Assembly (NCBI RefSeq): GCF_024707525.1
Contig: NZ_CP062231.1
Coordinates: 4,154,001-4,218,000 of the forward strand
DNA length: 64,000 nt
Direction: 5' to 3'
From: Rhizobium sp. TH2
GTDB lineage: Bacteria > Pseudomonadota > Alphaproteobacteria > Rhizobiales > Rhizobiaceae
Shown piece after piece: positions 17,824-25,454 of this stretch (its first letter is position 1; every line of letters begins with the position of its first letter). The notes under the pieces were generated by a model that worked only from the letters and a program-made list of their open reading frames with translations, did not search any database and was not told where the DNA came from. The position numbers were made by a program, and so were the translations under genes.

Positions 17824-18669
17824 TCAGCCGTCCGCTATCCGGGACCATGCGCCGATCTCCGAACGGCTCATGATCACCGCACCGGCCGCAATGTCGCGCA
17901 TCATGCCGGCCTCGACAGCAGCCGGGTCGATCGATCCGGCCGCCACAACACCTCTGCCAATGATCTCCGGCAGCATCGTGACCATCAGTTCATTGGTCTG
18001 ATGCGCCCAGTCGCGGCCACCCGTCTCACCTCCGATAACAGCTTCGAGGTGCATGGCGGGCGCCGCGAGCCCGGCCGCCCGGAACACGGCATCGAGCTTG
18101 CCACCCATGCGCGTCTCGATGCCGGTCCGCTTGAACGTCTCGACGATCCATTCGCAGCTCTGGTCGTAATTGCGTGATGGCGGATGCGAGCGGGCGCCAC
18201 TCCAGTCCGGCTCGTGGAAGGCGACGACCCCGCCCGGCCGCACATGGCGCGCGGCATCCCGCAGCAGCGCCGCGGGATCGGCCTGGAACATCAGCACATA
18301 GCGGCCGACGGCGGCATCGAAGGATTTCTCGAAGGTCAGCGAACCCGGATCGCCTTCGCGGAAGCTGATATTCTTGGCCGGATAGTTCGCCACCCGCCGC
18401 TCGGCCGCGGCAAGTGCCGCAGGCGCACGATCGACACCGACCACCTCGCCGGTCTCACCGACCAATTCGGCGATCAGGAGCGATACATCACCCGCGCCGC
18501 AGCCAACATCGAGCACCCGCATGCCGGGACCGATGCCTGCAAACAACAGGATGCGCCGCGTGATCGGATTGATGATATCCGCCTGATGCTTCAGGCGCCT
18601 GATTTCACGATCGGAATGGACGAGAATATAGGGAACGCTTTCCCCCGTGCTGCTGTCTGCGACTGCCAT
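17824..18669 (-). CDS. Class I SAM-dependent methyltransferase
   Basis: A 281-residue Rossmann-fold methyltransferase. Start at ATG 18669 (MAVADSSTGESVPYILVHSDRE), preceded by GGGGAGGCGG. The SAM-binding glycine motif is MRVLDVGCGAGDVSLLIAEL, followed by the acidic strand VVGVDRAP and the motif III-like region RHVRPGGVVAFHEPDW. The FHEPDW tail of that motif is common in small-molecule methyltransferases of this group. It ends three bases from the convergent AhpD-like gene. Nothing in the neighbourhood fixes its substrate. Confidence 0.87.
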   Translation of the reverse strand: MAVADSSTGESVPYILVHSDREIRRLKHQADIINPITRRILLFAGIGPGMRVLDVGCGAGDVSLLIAELVGETGEVVGVDRAPAALAAAERRVANYPAKNISFREGDPGSLTFEKSFDAAVGRYVLMFQADPAALLRDAARHVRPGGVVAFHEPDWSGARSHPPSRNYDQSCEWIVETFKRTGIETRMGGKLDAVFRAAGLAAPAMHLEAVIGGETGGRDWAHQTNELMVTMLPEIIGRGVVAAGSIDPAAVEAGMMRDIAAGAVIMSRSEIGAWSRIADG

Positions 18670-18794
18670 GACACCGCCTCCCCTCAAGCGATTGATGCCA
18701 ACGTCCAGAGCATTCCATGCAAGACAGCAATATAGCATCCCACCCCGAAATCCTAACGGGATTTATGGCGGTATTTCGGCCATCCGCGATCAGT

Positions 18795-19418
18795 TCACAG
18801 TGCTATGTATCGATCCGTGCGGTGATTGACGGCGATAAAGAAATTCATCGCCAGCGCACCGATCACCGAGCAGAGGACGATAAAAGGGCTGGCGACGAGG
18901 AACGACGCGGCGAGGATCACCAGATCGATGCCAAGCTGGATCAGTCCCGCCCGCCAGCCGAAGCGTTCCTGCAGGTAGAGCGCCACGATGCCTACGCCAC
19001 CCAGGCTCGCGCGATGGCGGAACAAGGCGAGCATGCCCATGCCGATCAGCAGGCCGCCGAGCACTGCGGCCCAGACCGGATTGATATGCCCAAGCTCCAG
19101 CAGCTTCGGCTGATACTCGGCGAAAATGGCCAACAGCCCGATCGCCACGAAGGTCTTGATCGTGAAAGCCTTGCCGACGCGCTTATAGGCAAACCAGTAG
19201 AACGGCAGATTGAGCACGAAAAAACCTAAGCCAAAACTCCAGCCGAAGGCATAGTGCAAAAGGAACGCCACGCCCGCGACGCCGCCGGTGAGCACCCCGG
19301 CCTTGGCGAGCAGCATCACGCCGAGCGAGGCCAGTACGGTGCCGGTGAACAACCCTTGCGCATCCTCGAACAGCGAGTGCCGCGCAGGTTCTGTGTTCCA
19401 AAAGCCGATCTTCGCCAT
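18795..19418 (-). CDS. YitT family membrane protein
   Basis: A 207-residue integral membrane protein with about five to six hydrophobic helices (for example GTVLASLGVMLLAKAGVLTG, FGLGFFVLNLPFYWFAYKRV, AVLGGLLIGMGMLALF). The segment LLAKAGVLTGGVAGVAFLLHY and the later GMGMLALFRHRASLGGVGIVALYLQ repeat the YitT/DUF161 core motif twice. These proteins are thought to be transporters, but no substrate is established. It stands alone, between the methyltransferase and the exported ClpP-like gene. Confidence 0.82.
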   Translation of the reverse strand: MAKIGFWNTEPARHSLFEDAQGLFTGTVLASLGVMLLAKAGVLTGGVAGVAFLLHYAFGWSFGLGFFVLNLPFYWFAYKRVGKAFTIKTFVAIGLLAIFAEYQPKLLELGHINPVWAAVLGGLLIGMGMLALFRHRASLGGVGIVALYLQERFGWRAGLIQLGIDLVILAASFLVASPFIVLCSVIGALAMNFFIAVNHRTDRYIAL

Positions 19419-19568
19419 GCCCGCTCCGTTGAGGTATCCCGGTCCTTATCGCGGTTGGGGGTGCACTGCAACATAGACCTTAGCCGTCTTTAACCACTCG
19501 TGGCGCCCGTGCATTTAACAATTGACTCGCCTGTGCCTCAGAAGCTTAACTATAGGCAGGGGGATAGG

Positions 19569-20735
19569 ATGCCGATCACGCGGATTGTGCTTTTCTTGAT
19601 GTTGGCGATCCTACCCTTCAGGGTCTGGGCAGCAGACATTCGCATTGAGCGCACTCCGGACGGCAACTCTTTTCTGATCGTCAAGGGCGAAATTGCCATC
19701 GGAGATGATCAGAAGTTCAACAATCTCGCAATTCAACTTAAACAGACGACGGTTTTCCTCAATAGTCCGGGCGGGTTAGTTGACCCTGGAATGGAGATAG
19801 GAAAGACAATAAATATTAAGGGCTTTTCGACGGCAGTGATGCCAAACGAGGTTTGTGCGTCTACTTGTGCTCTTATCTGGCTCGCCGGAAGACCTCGTGG
19901 CTTGTTTAACAGTTCCAAGATTGGCTTCCATGCCGTTTTCACAGTCGATAGCGGTCAACCGAATGTAAGCGGATCGGGCAACGCGCTTGTGGGAGCCTAT
20001 CTGCAAAAACTGGGGCTGAACGAGCAAACAATTTTTTTCGTCACTAATACAAAGCCAGACACCTTTGACTGGCTCGACGCCAATGAGGCAAAGCAGATCG
20101 GACTGGATGTCATGGTGTTAGCAGACACCGCATCCCAGCCCACGCCTTATGGTGACAATTCCAAGACCAGCGACGCCTCAGCTTTTCCCAAAGAATCTCA
20201 ATCCAGTTCAGAAGGCTTACCCAAAAGCAGTACTGACACATCGTCGCAAGTCCCTGAAGTGACGCGAGATTGGGCCACTTTGCAAGATAGTGACCTTCCA
20301 GGTTACGATCTCCCGGGCATGCCTCTTTCATCCGCAAGCCCGGATGAATGCAAAGCGGCCTGTAATCTAGTAGGACGATGCGTTGCCTACACCTTCAATG
20401 CAGCGTTCGGAAAGTGTTTCCTGAAATCGCACGCATTTGAATCCCTGCAATATACGGGCGCACTGTCCGGTTATGATATCGGCCGCGTGACGGTGAGCCG
20501 AGTGGGGAGCGAAGTCGGTGCGATTGGCTTCAGGACCAGTTCCGGTCACGAAATTGTCTCACCACCCTACCTGGCCTTCAAGAATTCCACACTGGCTTGG
20601 TGCCAAGACAAGTGCATATCCCAAAAGAGATGTACGGGTTTTAACTTCTACCAAGGCGGCGAGTGTCGTCTCTTGCGGGCAAAGAAACCCACCCGTCGAA
20701 ACAACGTTGCATTCTCTGGAATCCGACTAGATTAG
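19569..20735 (+). CDS. Exported ClpP-like serine-protease-fold protein with two PAN/apple-like domains
   Basis: A 388-residue protein. Start ATG 19569 behind a purine-rich AGGGGGATAGG; residues 1-22 are a signal peptide ending RVWAAD. Residues ~30-190 are a ClpP/crotonase-fold domain: TVFLNSPGGLVDPG (oxyanion-hole GG), CASTCALIWLAGRPRG with the presumed Ser nucleophile, KIGFHAVF with the His, and WLDANEAKQIGLDVMV, which matches the ClpP EAxxxGLxD helix. A Ser/Thr-rich linker follows, then two Cys-rich modules (about 255-320 and 330-388), each with the spacing of PAN domains (ECKAACNLVGRCVAYTFN...GKCFL and WCQDKCISQKRCTGFNFY...ECRLL). Base composition is clearly less GC-rich than its neighbours, suggesting transfer. 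Function unknown. Confidence 0.8.
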   Translation: MPITRIVLFLMLAILPFRVWAADIRIERTPDGNSFLIVKGEIAIGDDQKFNNLAIQLKQTTVFLNSPGGLVDPGMEIGKTINIKGFSTAVMPNEVCASTCALIWLAGRPRGLFNSSKIGFHAVFTVDSGQPNVSGSGNALVGAYLQKLGLNEQTIFFVTNTKPDTFDWLDANEAKQIGLDVMVLADTASQPTPYGDNSKTSDASAFPKESQSSSEGLPKSSTDTSSQVPEVTRDWATLQDSDLPGYDLPGMPLSSASPDECKAACNLVGRCVAYTFNAAFGKCFLKSHAFESLQYTGALSGYDIGRVTVSRVGSEVGAIGFRTSSGHEIVSPPYLAFKNSTLAWCQDKCISQKRCTGFNFYQGGECRLLRAKKPTRRNNVAFSGIRLD

Positions 20736-20751
20736 TCGGCGAATGGTTCGA

Positions 20752-21696
20752 CTATCCCGAACGCCGCGCTAAAAACAACAGCCCCGTGATCGGCTCGCCC
20801 GCGTCCATGCGAATCACGGCCTCCTCGGTTGCGATCGTCTCCAGCCCATTGGCGGCGAGCATGGTTGCAACATGCGTCTCGGAATGGGCGTAGCGAAGCG
20901 AGGAGCGAAGCTCGAAGCCGCTCTCATCCGCCGCTTTTTCGACGGAGAAGGCGAAGACGCCATCGGGCTTGATCAGTTGCGCGACATTGGCGAAGGCAGC
21001 CTTCAGGTCGCCGAGATACATCATGACATCGGCAGCCGAAACCAGATCGGCGCGGCGGGGCGAGCCGAACAGGCCGGATTGGTCCGGCGGAAGCGACAGG
21101 TCGGCGCGGCCGAGATGATTGTAAATCTTCTTCGCCGCGGCCTTGGCCAGCATGGAATCGGATATGTCATAGCCTTCGAGCCGATAACAGTTGCCGGCGA
21201 TCTCGGCGCCGAAAAGGCCGGTGCCGCAGCCGATATCGACGGCATTGAAGAACTTGTGCCCGGCGCCCAGATGGGCATCCACCAATGCTTTCAGTTTGGC
21301 CGGCACCGTATATTGCAGCTTTTCAACGAGAGACTCGTCGAAGCGGCTGGCATAATCGTTGAACATTTCCGCGACATAGGCGCTCGGCGGCAGCGCCGGC
21401 GTCTTGCCCTCGAGCTTGGCGATCTTGAGCCCCGCGCCGAACATGTCGTTGCGATCGATTTCCGTCACCTTGCGAAAGGCATCCACGGCGCGCTGCATGT
21501 CGCCGGCCTTTTCTGCGAGCTCGCCGAGTTGGAACCAGCCCGCGGCCCAGTTCGGCACGAGCTCGAGAGCCTGCCGCATCAGGTCGGTGGCGGCGCTGTG
21601 GTCGCCGTTCTCGGACAGCATCTTGGCATAGTCGGCACGGCGGTCGGCGGTGATATCGCCGGAAGAAAGGTTTCGCATGTTTTTGAATCTTTTCAT
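20752..21696 (-). CDS. TPR-containing SAM-dependent methyltransferase
   Basis: A 314-residue protein with a TPR-like N-terminus (about residues 17-92: YAKMLSENGDHSAATDLMRQ, WAAGWFQLGELAEKAGDMQRA) followed by a class I methyltransferase domain. SAM motif I is FNAVDIGCGTGLFGAEI and the acidic strand is LEGYDISDSML. AADVMMYLGDL matches the post-I region of this group. A GGAGGGATA precedes the ATG. Proteins with this architecture are common in Rhizobiales and are annotated only by domain; the TPR part suggests a protein partner or protein substrate. Confidence 0.86.
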   Translation of the reverse strand: MKRFKNMRNLSSGDITADRRADYAKMLSENGDHSAATDLMRQALELVPNWAAGWFQLGELAEKAGDMQRAVDAFRKVTEIDRNDMFGAGLKIAKLEGKTPALPPSAYVAEMFNDYASRFDESLVEKLQYTVPAKLKALVDAHLGAGHKFFNAVDIGCGTGLFGAEIAGNCYRLEGYDISDSMLAKAAAKKIYNHLGRADLSLPPDQSGLFGSPRRADLVSAADVMMYLGDLKAAFANVAQLIKPDGVFAFSVEKAADESGFELRSSLRYAHSETHVATMLAANGLETIATEEAVIRMDAGEPITGLLFLARRSG

Positions 21697-21768
21697 TATC
21701 CCTCCTACGGTCTAATTTCCGCCTTGTCGGTGGGTCAAGCGAATTCGCGATTCGAATGGAGAGATTAA

Positions 21769-22038
21769 ATGGCCGAAGGGCTGAACCGGTTGCTCGGGGA
21801 CACACCGGGACGCACGATCATCAAACTTGTCGTCATTTCGGTGGTGGTCGGCTTCGTGATGAGCATGATGGGCTTCTCGCCCTGGGACCTCGTCCGGTTC
21901 ATCCAGCGTGGCATCCGCGATCTCTGGAACTCGGGCTTTGCGGCACTCGGCCGGGTCGGCGACTACCTGATCGTCGGCGCCATGATCGTCATACCGGTCT
22001 TTATCATTCTTCGCATCCTCAACTGGCGGAAATCCTGA
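21769..22038 (+). CDS. Small membrane protein, DUF6460-like
   Basis: An 89-residue protein with two hydrophobic helices (about residues 16-36, TIIKLVVISVVVGFVMSMMG, and 66-84, YLIVGAMIVIPVFIILRIL). Between them is an amphipathic stretch with LVRFIQRGIRDLWNSGF. This matches my memory of the DUF6460 family of Rhizobiales, whose function is unknown. GGAGAG lies upstream of the start. It is followed after 5 bp by the CAP-domain lipoprotein, so the two are likely co-transcribed, together with the MATE gene. Confidence 0.75.
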   Translation: MAEGLNRLLGDTPGRTIIKLVVISVVVGFVMSMMGFSPWDLVRFIQRGIRDLWNSGFAALGRVGDYLIVGAMIVIPVFIILRILNWRKS

Positions 22039-22043
22039 AAACC

Positions 22044-22562
22044 ATGCACTATCTACTCTCCCGGCGCCTTTTCCTGATCGGTTCCGGAACCACGCTTCTC
22101 CTCTCCGGCTGTTCGGTGACATCAACGCTCGCGCCGATCGAAAGCGGCACATCGGCCGACATGACCGATGCGGCCCTGCCGATGGTCAACAGCGTGCGGC
22201 GCAAGCAGGGCAAATCCAGCCTGTTCAACGATCCGGTCGCGGCCAATGCCGCCAAGGATCATGCAATCCGCATGTCGCGCTACGGCAAGATGAATCACGA
22301 CCTAGGCAAGGACAAGAATTTCCTCGGCCGCATGAAGCGGATGGAAGTACCCCTGCCCGCTGCCGAGAATATCGCCACTGGCCAGGACTCGACCGAGGAA
22401 GCGCTGACGGCCTGGATTCGCTCGCGGCACCATCTCGACAACATGCTCGGATCCTATACCGGCGTCGGCGTTGCCGTGGCGAAGAACACCGGCACCGGCG
22501 ACCGGCCTTATTGGGCGATGGTGCTCTCCAATTCGCCTTCACGCTTCTCGCTCAGGGCATGA
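22044..22562 (+). CDS. CAP (SCP/PR-1-like) domain lipoprotein
   Basis: A 172-residue lipoprotein. Start ATG 22044; residues 1-22 are a signal sequence ending LLLSG, with Cys23 as the lipobox cysteine. The remainder is a CAP domain: VNSVRRKQGKSSLFNDPVAANAAKDHA at the start, MSRYGKMNHD with the conserved His, AENIATG (the AENI motif), and the C-terminal WAMVLS strand. CAP proteins are secreted or envelope-attached, with varied roles; none is established for this one. Its TGA overlaps the ATG of the MATE transporter (ATGA), so translation is coupled. Confidence 0.87.
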   Translation: MHYLLSRRLFLIGSGTTLLLSGCSVTSTLAPIESGTSADMTDAALPMVNSVRRKQGKSSLFNDPVAANAAKDHAIRMSRYGKMNHDLGKDKNFLGRMKRMEVPLPAAENIATGQDSTEEALTAWIRSRHHLDNMLGSYTGVGVAVAKNTGTGDRPYWAMVLSNSPSRFSLRA

Positions 22563-23854
22563 GCATCGAGCCAAGGCCCGCAGGCGCGTTCGACGTGACC
22601 CACCGGATGGTGCTGGGCCTTGCGCTGCCGATGACCTTCGGCTTCCTCACCATTCCGCTCCTCGGCATCACCGATACGGCGGTGGCCGGACGGCTCGGCG
22701 ATCCCTCGATGCTCGCGGGTCTGGCGATCGGCGCTGTGCTGTTCGACCTGATTTTCGGTAGTTTCAACTTCCTGCGTGCCTCGACCACGGCGCTGGTGGC
22801 GCAAGCCTGGGGCCGCGAGGATCGCACTGAGCAGGAGGCGGTGTTCTGGCGGGCGCTGGCGACGGCGGTCGTCTGCGGTATAGCGATCGTATTGCTGTCG
22901 CCGCTGCTGCTCGCGGGTGGGCTTTGGATCATGTCGCCCGACGCCGCGACTGCCGCCGCCACATCCGAATGGTTCATGATCCGCATGCTGTCGGTGCCGG
23001 CCGGGCTCGCGAACTTCGCCATCCTCGGCTATCTGCTCGGGCGCGGTCAGGCGCGGATCGGACTGTTCCTGCAGGTGCTGATCAACAGCATCAACATCGT
23101 GCTGACCGTGCTGTTCGGGCTCACGCTCGGCTATGGAATCGCCGGCATCGCGGTTGCCACGGCGATCAGCGAGGTGATCGGCACCATGGCCGGGCTCCAT
23201 GTGGTGCTGAAGCCGTTCCGGGCCAGAAACCCACTTGATGCGCCCGGCACTTTCGCGCGCGAAAAGCTCAGGGCGCTCTTCGCGCTGAACGGCGATATCC
23301 TGATCCGCACCTTCGTGCTGATCGGCGCTTTCGTCATCCTGACTCGCATCGGCTCCGGCTTCGGCCCGGTCACGCTTGCGGCCAACGCCGTGCTGATGAA
23401 CTTCTTCATGGTCGCGGGCTTCTGGCTGGATGGGCTCGCCAATGCCGCCGAGACCATCATCGGACGCTCGATCGGCGCTGCCTACAGGCCGGCTTTCGAG
23501 CGCGGCGTCTGGCTGACCGGCATATGGTCGGCGGTGCTCGCCGGCTTGACAACGCTGGTCTTCCTCGCCATCGGCCACCCCCTGATCGACTTCCTGACGA
23601 CGGTGCCGCAGGTTCGTCTTGCCGCCTACGAGCATCTGCCATGGGCGGCGCTGACGGCTCTCTCGGGCTTCCTCGCCTTCCACATGGATGGTGTCTATAT
23701 CGGCGCGACGTGGTCGCACGCGATGCGCAACCGCATGGTCTGGCCTTCGCCGGATACTGCCTGGCGCTGGCCCTGCTGGTGCCGTGGCTCGGCAATCACG
23801 GTCTCTGGATCTCGCTCAACGTCTTCCTTGTGCTGCGCGGCGTGCTGCTTCTGA
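22559..23854 (+). CDS. MATE family efflux transporter, C-terminus frameshifted
   Basis: A multidrug/toxin extrusion (MATE) family carrier of the DinF-like branch, with about 12 membrane helices; PMTFGFLTIPLLGITDTAVAG is the family N-terminus. Start ATG 22559 overlaps the stop of the CAP gene. Through residue ~393 (HMDGVYIGATWSHAMRNRM) the frame is normal; then it turns into a Trp/Cys/Arg/Ser-rich peptide to the stop at 23854. In the next frame, from 23740, the expected final helix continues (LAFAGYCLALALLVPWLG). One base seems to be missing near 23740. This could be a real mutation or a sequencing error. Confidence 0.8.
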   Translation: MSIEPRPAGAFDVTHRMVLGLALPMTFGFLTIPLLGITDTAVAGRLGDPSMLAGLAIGAVLFDLIFGSFNFLRASTTALVAQAWGREDRTEQEAVFWRALATAVVCGIAIVLLSPLLLAGGLWIMSPDAATAAATSEWFMIRMLSVPAGLANFAILGYLLGRGQARIGLFLQVLINSINIVLTVLFGLTLGYGIAGIAVATAISEVIGTMAGLHVVLKPFRARNPLDAPGTFAREKLRALFALNGDILIRTFVLIGAFVILTRIGSGFGPVTLAANAVLMNFFMVAGFWLDGLANAAETIIGRSIGAAYRPAFERGVWLTGIWSAVLAGLTTLVFLAIGHPLIDFLTTVPQVRLAAYEHLPWAALTALSGFLAFHMDGVYIGATWSHAMRNRMVWPSPDTAWRWPCWCRGSAITVSGSRSTSSLCCAACCF

Positions 23855-23892
23855 TGCGGTTGCCAAGCTTGAAGGCTGGCTTGCCCCAGTAA
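23740..23892 (+). pseudogene. Displaced final segment of the MATE transporter gene
   Basis: Read in the frame starting CTG at 23740, this gives LAFAGYCLALALLVPWLGNH followed by a hydrophobic helix and a short basic tail ending at TAA 23890-23892. It completes the last helix of the MATE carrier, which is missing from the frame that opens at 22559. The switch needs a net one-base deletion; no slippery heptamer is present, so programmed frameshifting is unlikely. Confidence 0.7.
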
Positions 23893-23903
23893 TCCGCCTA
23901 CGG

Positions 23904-25256
23904 CTACTCCGCAGGCTGCGGCGCCGGAAGTTTCCAGCTTCCTTCCATCGCCGATTTGTCGGGGCCGTAAATCCGCGCGACGAGACTGTATTTGCCCTCC
24001 GGCGTCGGCAACCAGTTTGCCTCCTTGTCCTTGCCCGGCGACTTGTGCCCCAGATAGATCGTCAGCGACTTGTCGGCGCCGTATTTGAGGTCCTTCGTTC
24101 TATCGCCGATGGAGTAGCGCTCCAGCGGGTTGGCGTACAGGAAGCGATCGGGCAGCGCATAGAGCGTCAGCGACCAGAAGAATTTTGCAGGCGGCAGCGT
24201 GTCTGCGGTGAAATGCAGCATGGTCTGCTGCGAGCCGTCGCCGACGAAGCCGCCATACCAGGCCTCCTCGATCGAGTTGCCATAGAGACCCTTCTCTGCC
24301 CCCATCGCGCGGATCATGTAGTTGCCCTTCAGCACATCTCGCGAACCGAAGAGACCGTTCGAACTGAGAGTGGTCTTTGCGACCTGCGCCATTTCGGCTT
24401 TGGCATCCTCGACACCCGCATCAATGGCCTTCAGCAACTCTGGATCGACCTTGGCCGCATCCCATGGTTTGCCCGGCGCGATACCGATCCCGGCAAACCT
24501 CGCCATGAGCGACCGTTCCTCCGGGACAGTTGGCTGCGCGAACTGCAGAAGGAAATTCAGGTAACCGATGAAGTCGTGGCTAGAAGCCTTGACATGACTG
24601 TAGGGCGGAAACGCGATCGCCGATGCGGGCTCAGGTGCCGGCACCTTGAGGAACTGGCTCAATGGCTCCAGCTTATAGCCAGCCTGTATGGCCTTGACGT
24701 TGGGGATGTCTTCCTTGCCGTTCAGGGATGTTCGCCCGAGAATGCCGACGATGTCGGTTTCGGCCTTAATCACCTGATTGACGTTCGCCGGCTTTTCACC
24801 ATTCCAGCCTGGTCCGGCGATGATGTAGCTACCGGCATCGAAGCCTGTCGCCCGCACGCCGACATAGCCGAAATTATAGGTGAAGAGATCAATAAGCTGC
24901 ATCACGTAATACCGGTCGTGCGGAACGGCGGGCACGCTCAGCACCATGGGCTCGGCCCGCAGATCGAGCCACGCCCAGGAATAGGGCGTGTCGTTGTTCG
25001 GTGTCACGACATCCCGGTTTTCTGGGGTGTACGCGTCCGAATAGTGCCGGAAGACGTTAAAACCCCCGATATACTCGGGCGCATCCGGCAGCGTCGCCTG
25101 CTTGGACCACGTTCCGTAACTCGCGATCGGAGCAAAGGCGTAGACATATGCTTCCTTGGCAACGGCACGTGCTTCTTCAGGCGTGACCGTCTGGGCGAAC
25201 GCTGCCGTCGCCATTCCCGCCAGCACGGCTGCCGCCATTCTGAGTGTTCTGAACAT
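23904..25256 (-). CDS. DUF1254/DUF1214 exported protein, copy 1
   Basis: A 450-residue protein with a signal peptide (residues 1-21, LRMAAAVLAGMATAAFAQ). The DUF1254 half has VTPEEARAVAKEAYVYAFAP and VVTPNNDTPYSWAWLDLRAEP; the DUF1214 half has LPPAKFFWSLTLYALPDRFL and IYLGHKSPGKDKEANWLPTP. Start at ATG 25256 with GGAGGACGAAC upstream. It diverges from a paralogue at 25455. These secreted proteins are widespread in soil bacteria and lack an assigned activity. A 12-bp inverted repeat lies in the shared promoter region. Confidence 0.86.
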   Translation of the reverse strand: MFRTLRMAAAVLAGMATAAFAQTVTPEEARAVAKEAYVYAFAPIASYGTWSKQATLPDAPEYIGGFNVFRHYSDAYTPENRDVVTPNNDTPYSWAWLDLRAEPMVLSVPAVPHDRYYVMQLIDLFTYNFGYVGVRATGFDAGSYIIAGPGWNGEKPANVNQVIKAETDIVGILGRTSLNGKEDIPNVKAIQAGYKLEPLSQFLKVPAPEPASAIAFPPYSHVKASSHDFIGYLNFLLQFAQPTVPEERSLMARFAGIGIAPGKPWDAAKVDPELLKAIDAGVEDAKAEMAQVAKTTLSSNGLFGSRDVLKGNYMIRAMGAEKGLYGNSIEEAWYGGFVGDGSQQTMLHFTADTLPPAKFFWSLTLYALPDRFLYANPLERYSIGDRTKDLKYGADKSLTIYLGHKSPGKDKEANWLPTPEGKYSLVARIYGPDKSAMEGSWKLPAPQPAE

Positions 25257-25317
25257 GTTCGTCCTCCAGTCATGACATCGAAGCCGCACTCAAGGATGGA
25301 ATCGGCAGCCGCCGCAA

Positions 25318-25401
25318 GTACGTTACGGTTACAGCCTGACAACAACCGACCCGGACGGTTCGCGGGAGGAGCTTGCGACCACGACATTTACCGTAACGTA
25401 C
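25318..25401. promoter_or_regulatory. Inverted repeat in the divergent DUF1254 promoter region
   Basis: GTACGTTACGGT (25318-25329) and ACCGTAACGTAC (25390-25401) form a perfect 12-bp inverted repeat, 60 bp apart, in the 198-bp gap between the two DUF1254 genes. A shared operator for coordinated control is the simplest reading. Confidence 0.5.
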
Positions 25402-25454
25402 TCCCGCGATCTTTGTTTTTTTGGCACGTTCGGCTCAGACAAGGAGTGATCATC

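Noticed and set aside
18670..18794. Small gene between the methyltransferase and YitT genes
   Set aside because: The short open frames there have no ribosome-binding site and no typical codon use; treated as intergenic.
19569..20735. Idea that the ClpP-like gene is an SppA-type signal peptide peptidase
   Set aside because: SppA uses a Ser-Lys dyad in a different arrangement; here the His after the Ser and the EAxxxGLxD helix fit the ClpP pattern better.
23735..23745. Programmed ribosomal frameshift in the MATE gene
   Set aside because: There is no slippery heptamer or following stem; a plain one-base loss fits better.
23688..25454. In-frame extension of the second DUF1254 gene by almost 590 codons upstream
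   Set aside because: It runs antisense through the first DUF1254 gene; a signal peptide and Shine-Dalgarno locate the true start at 25455.
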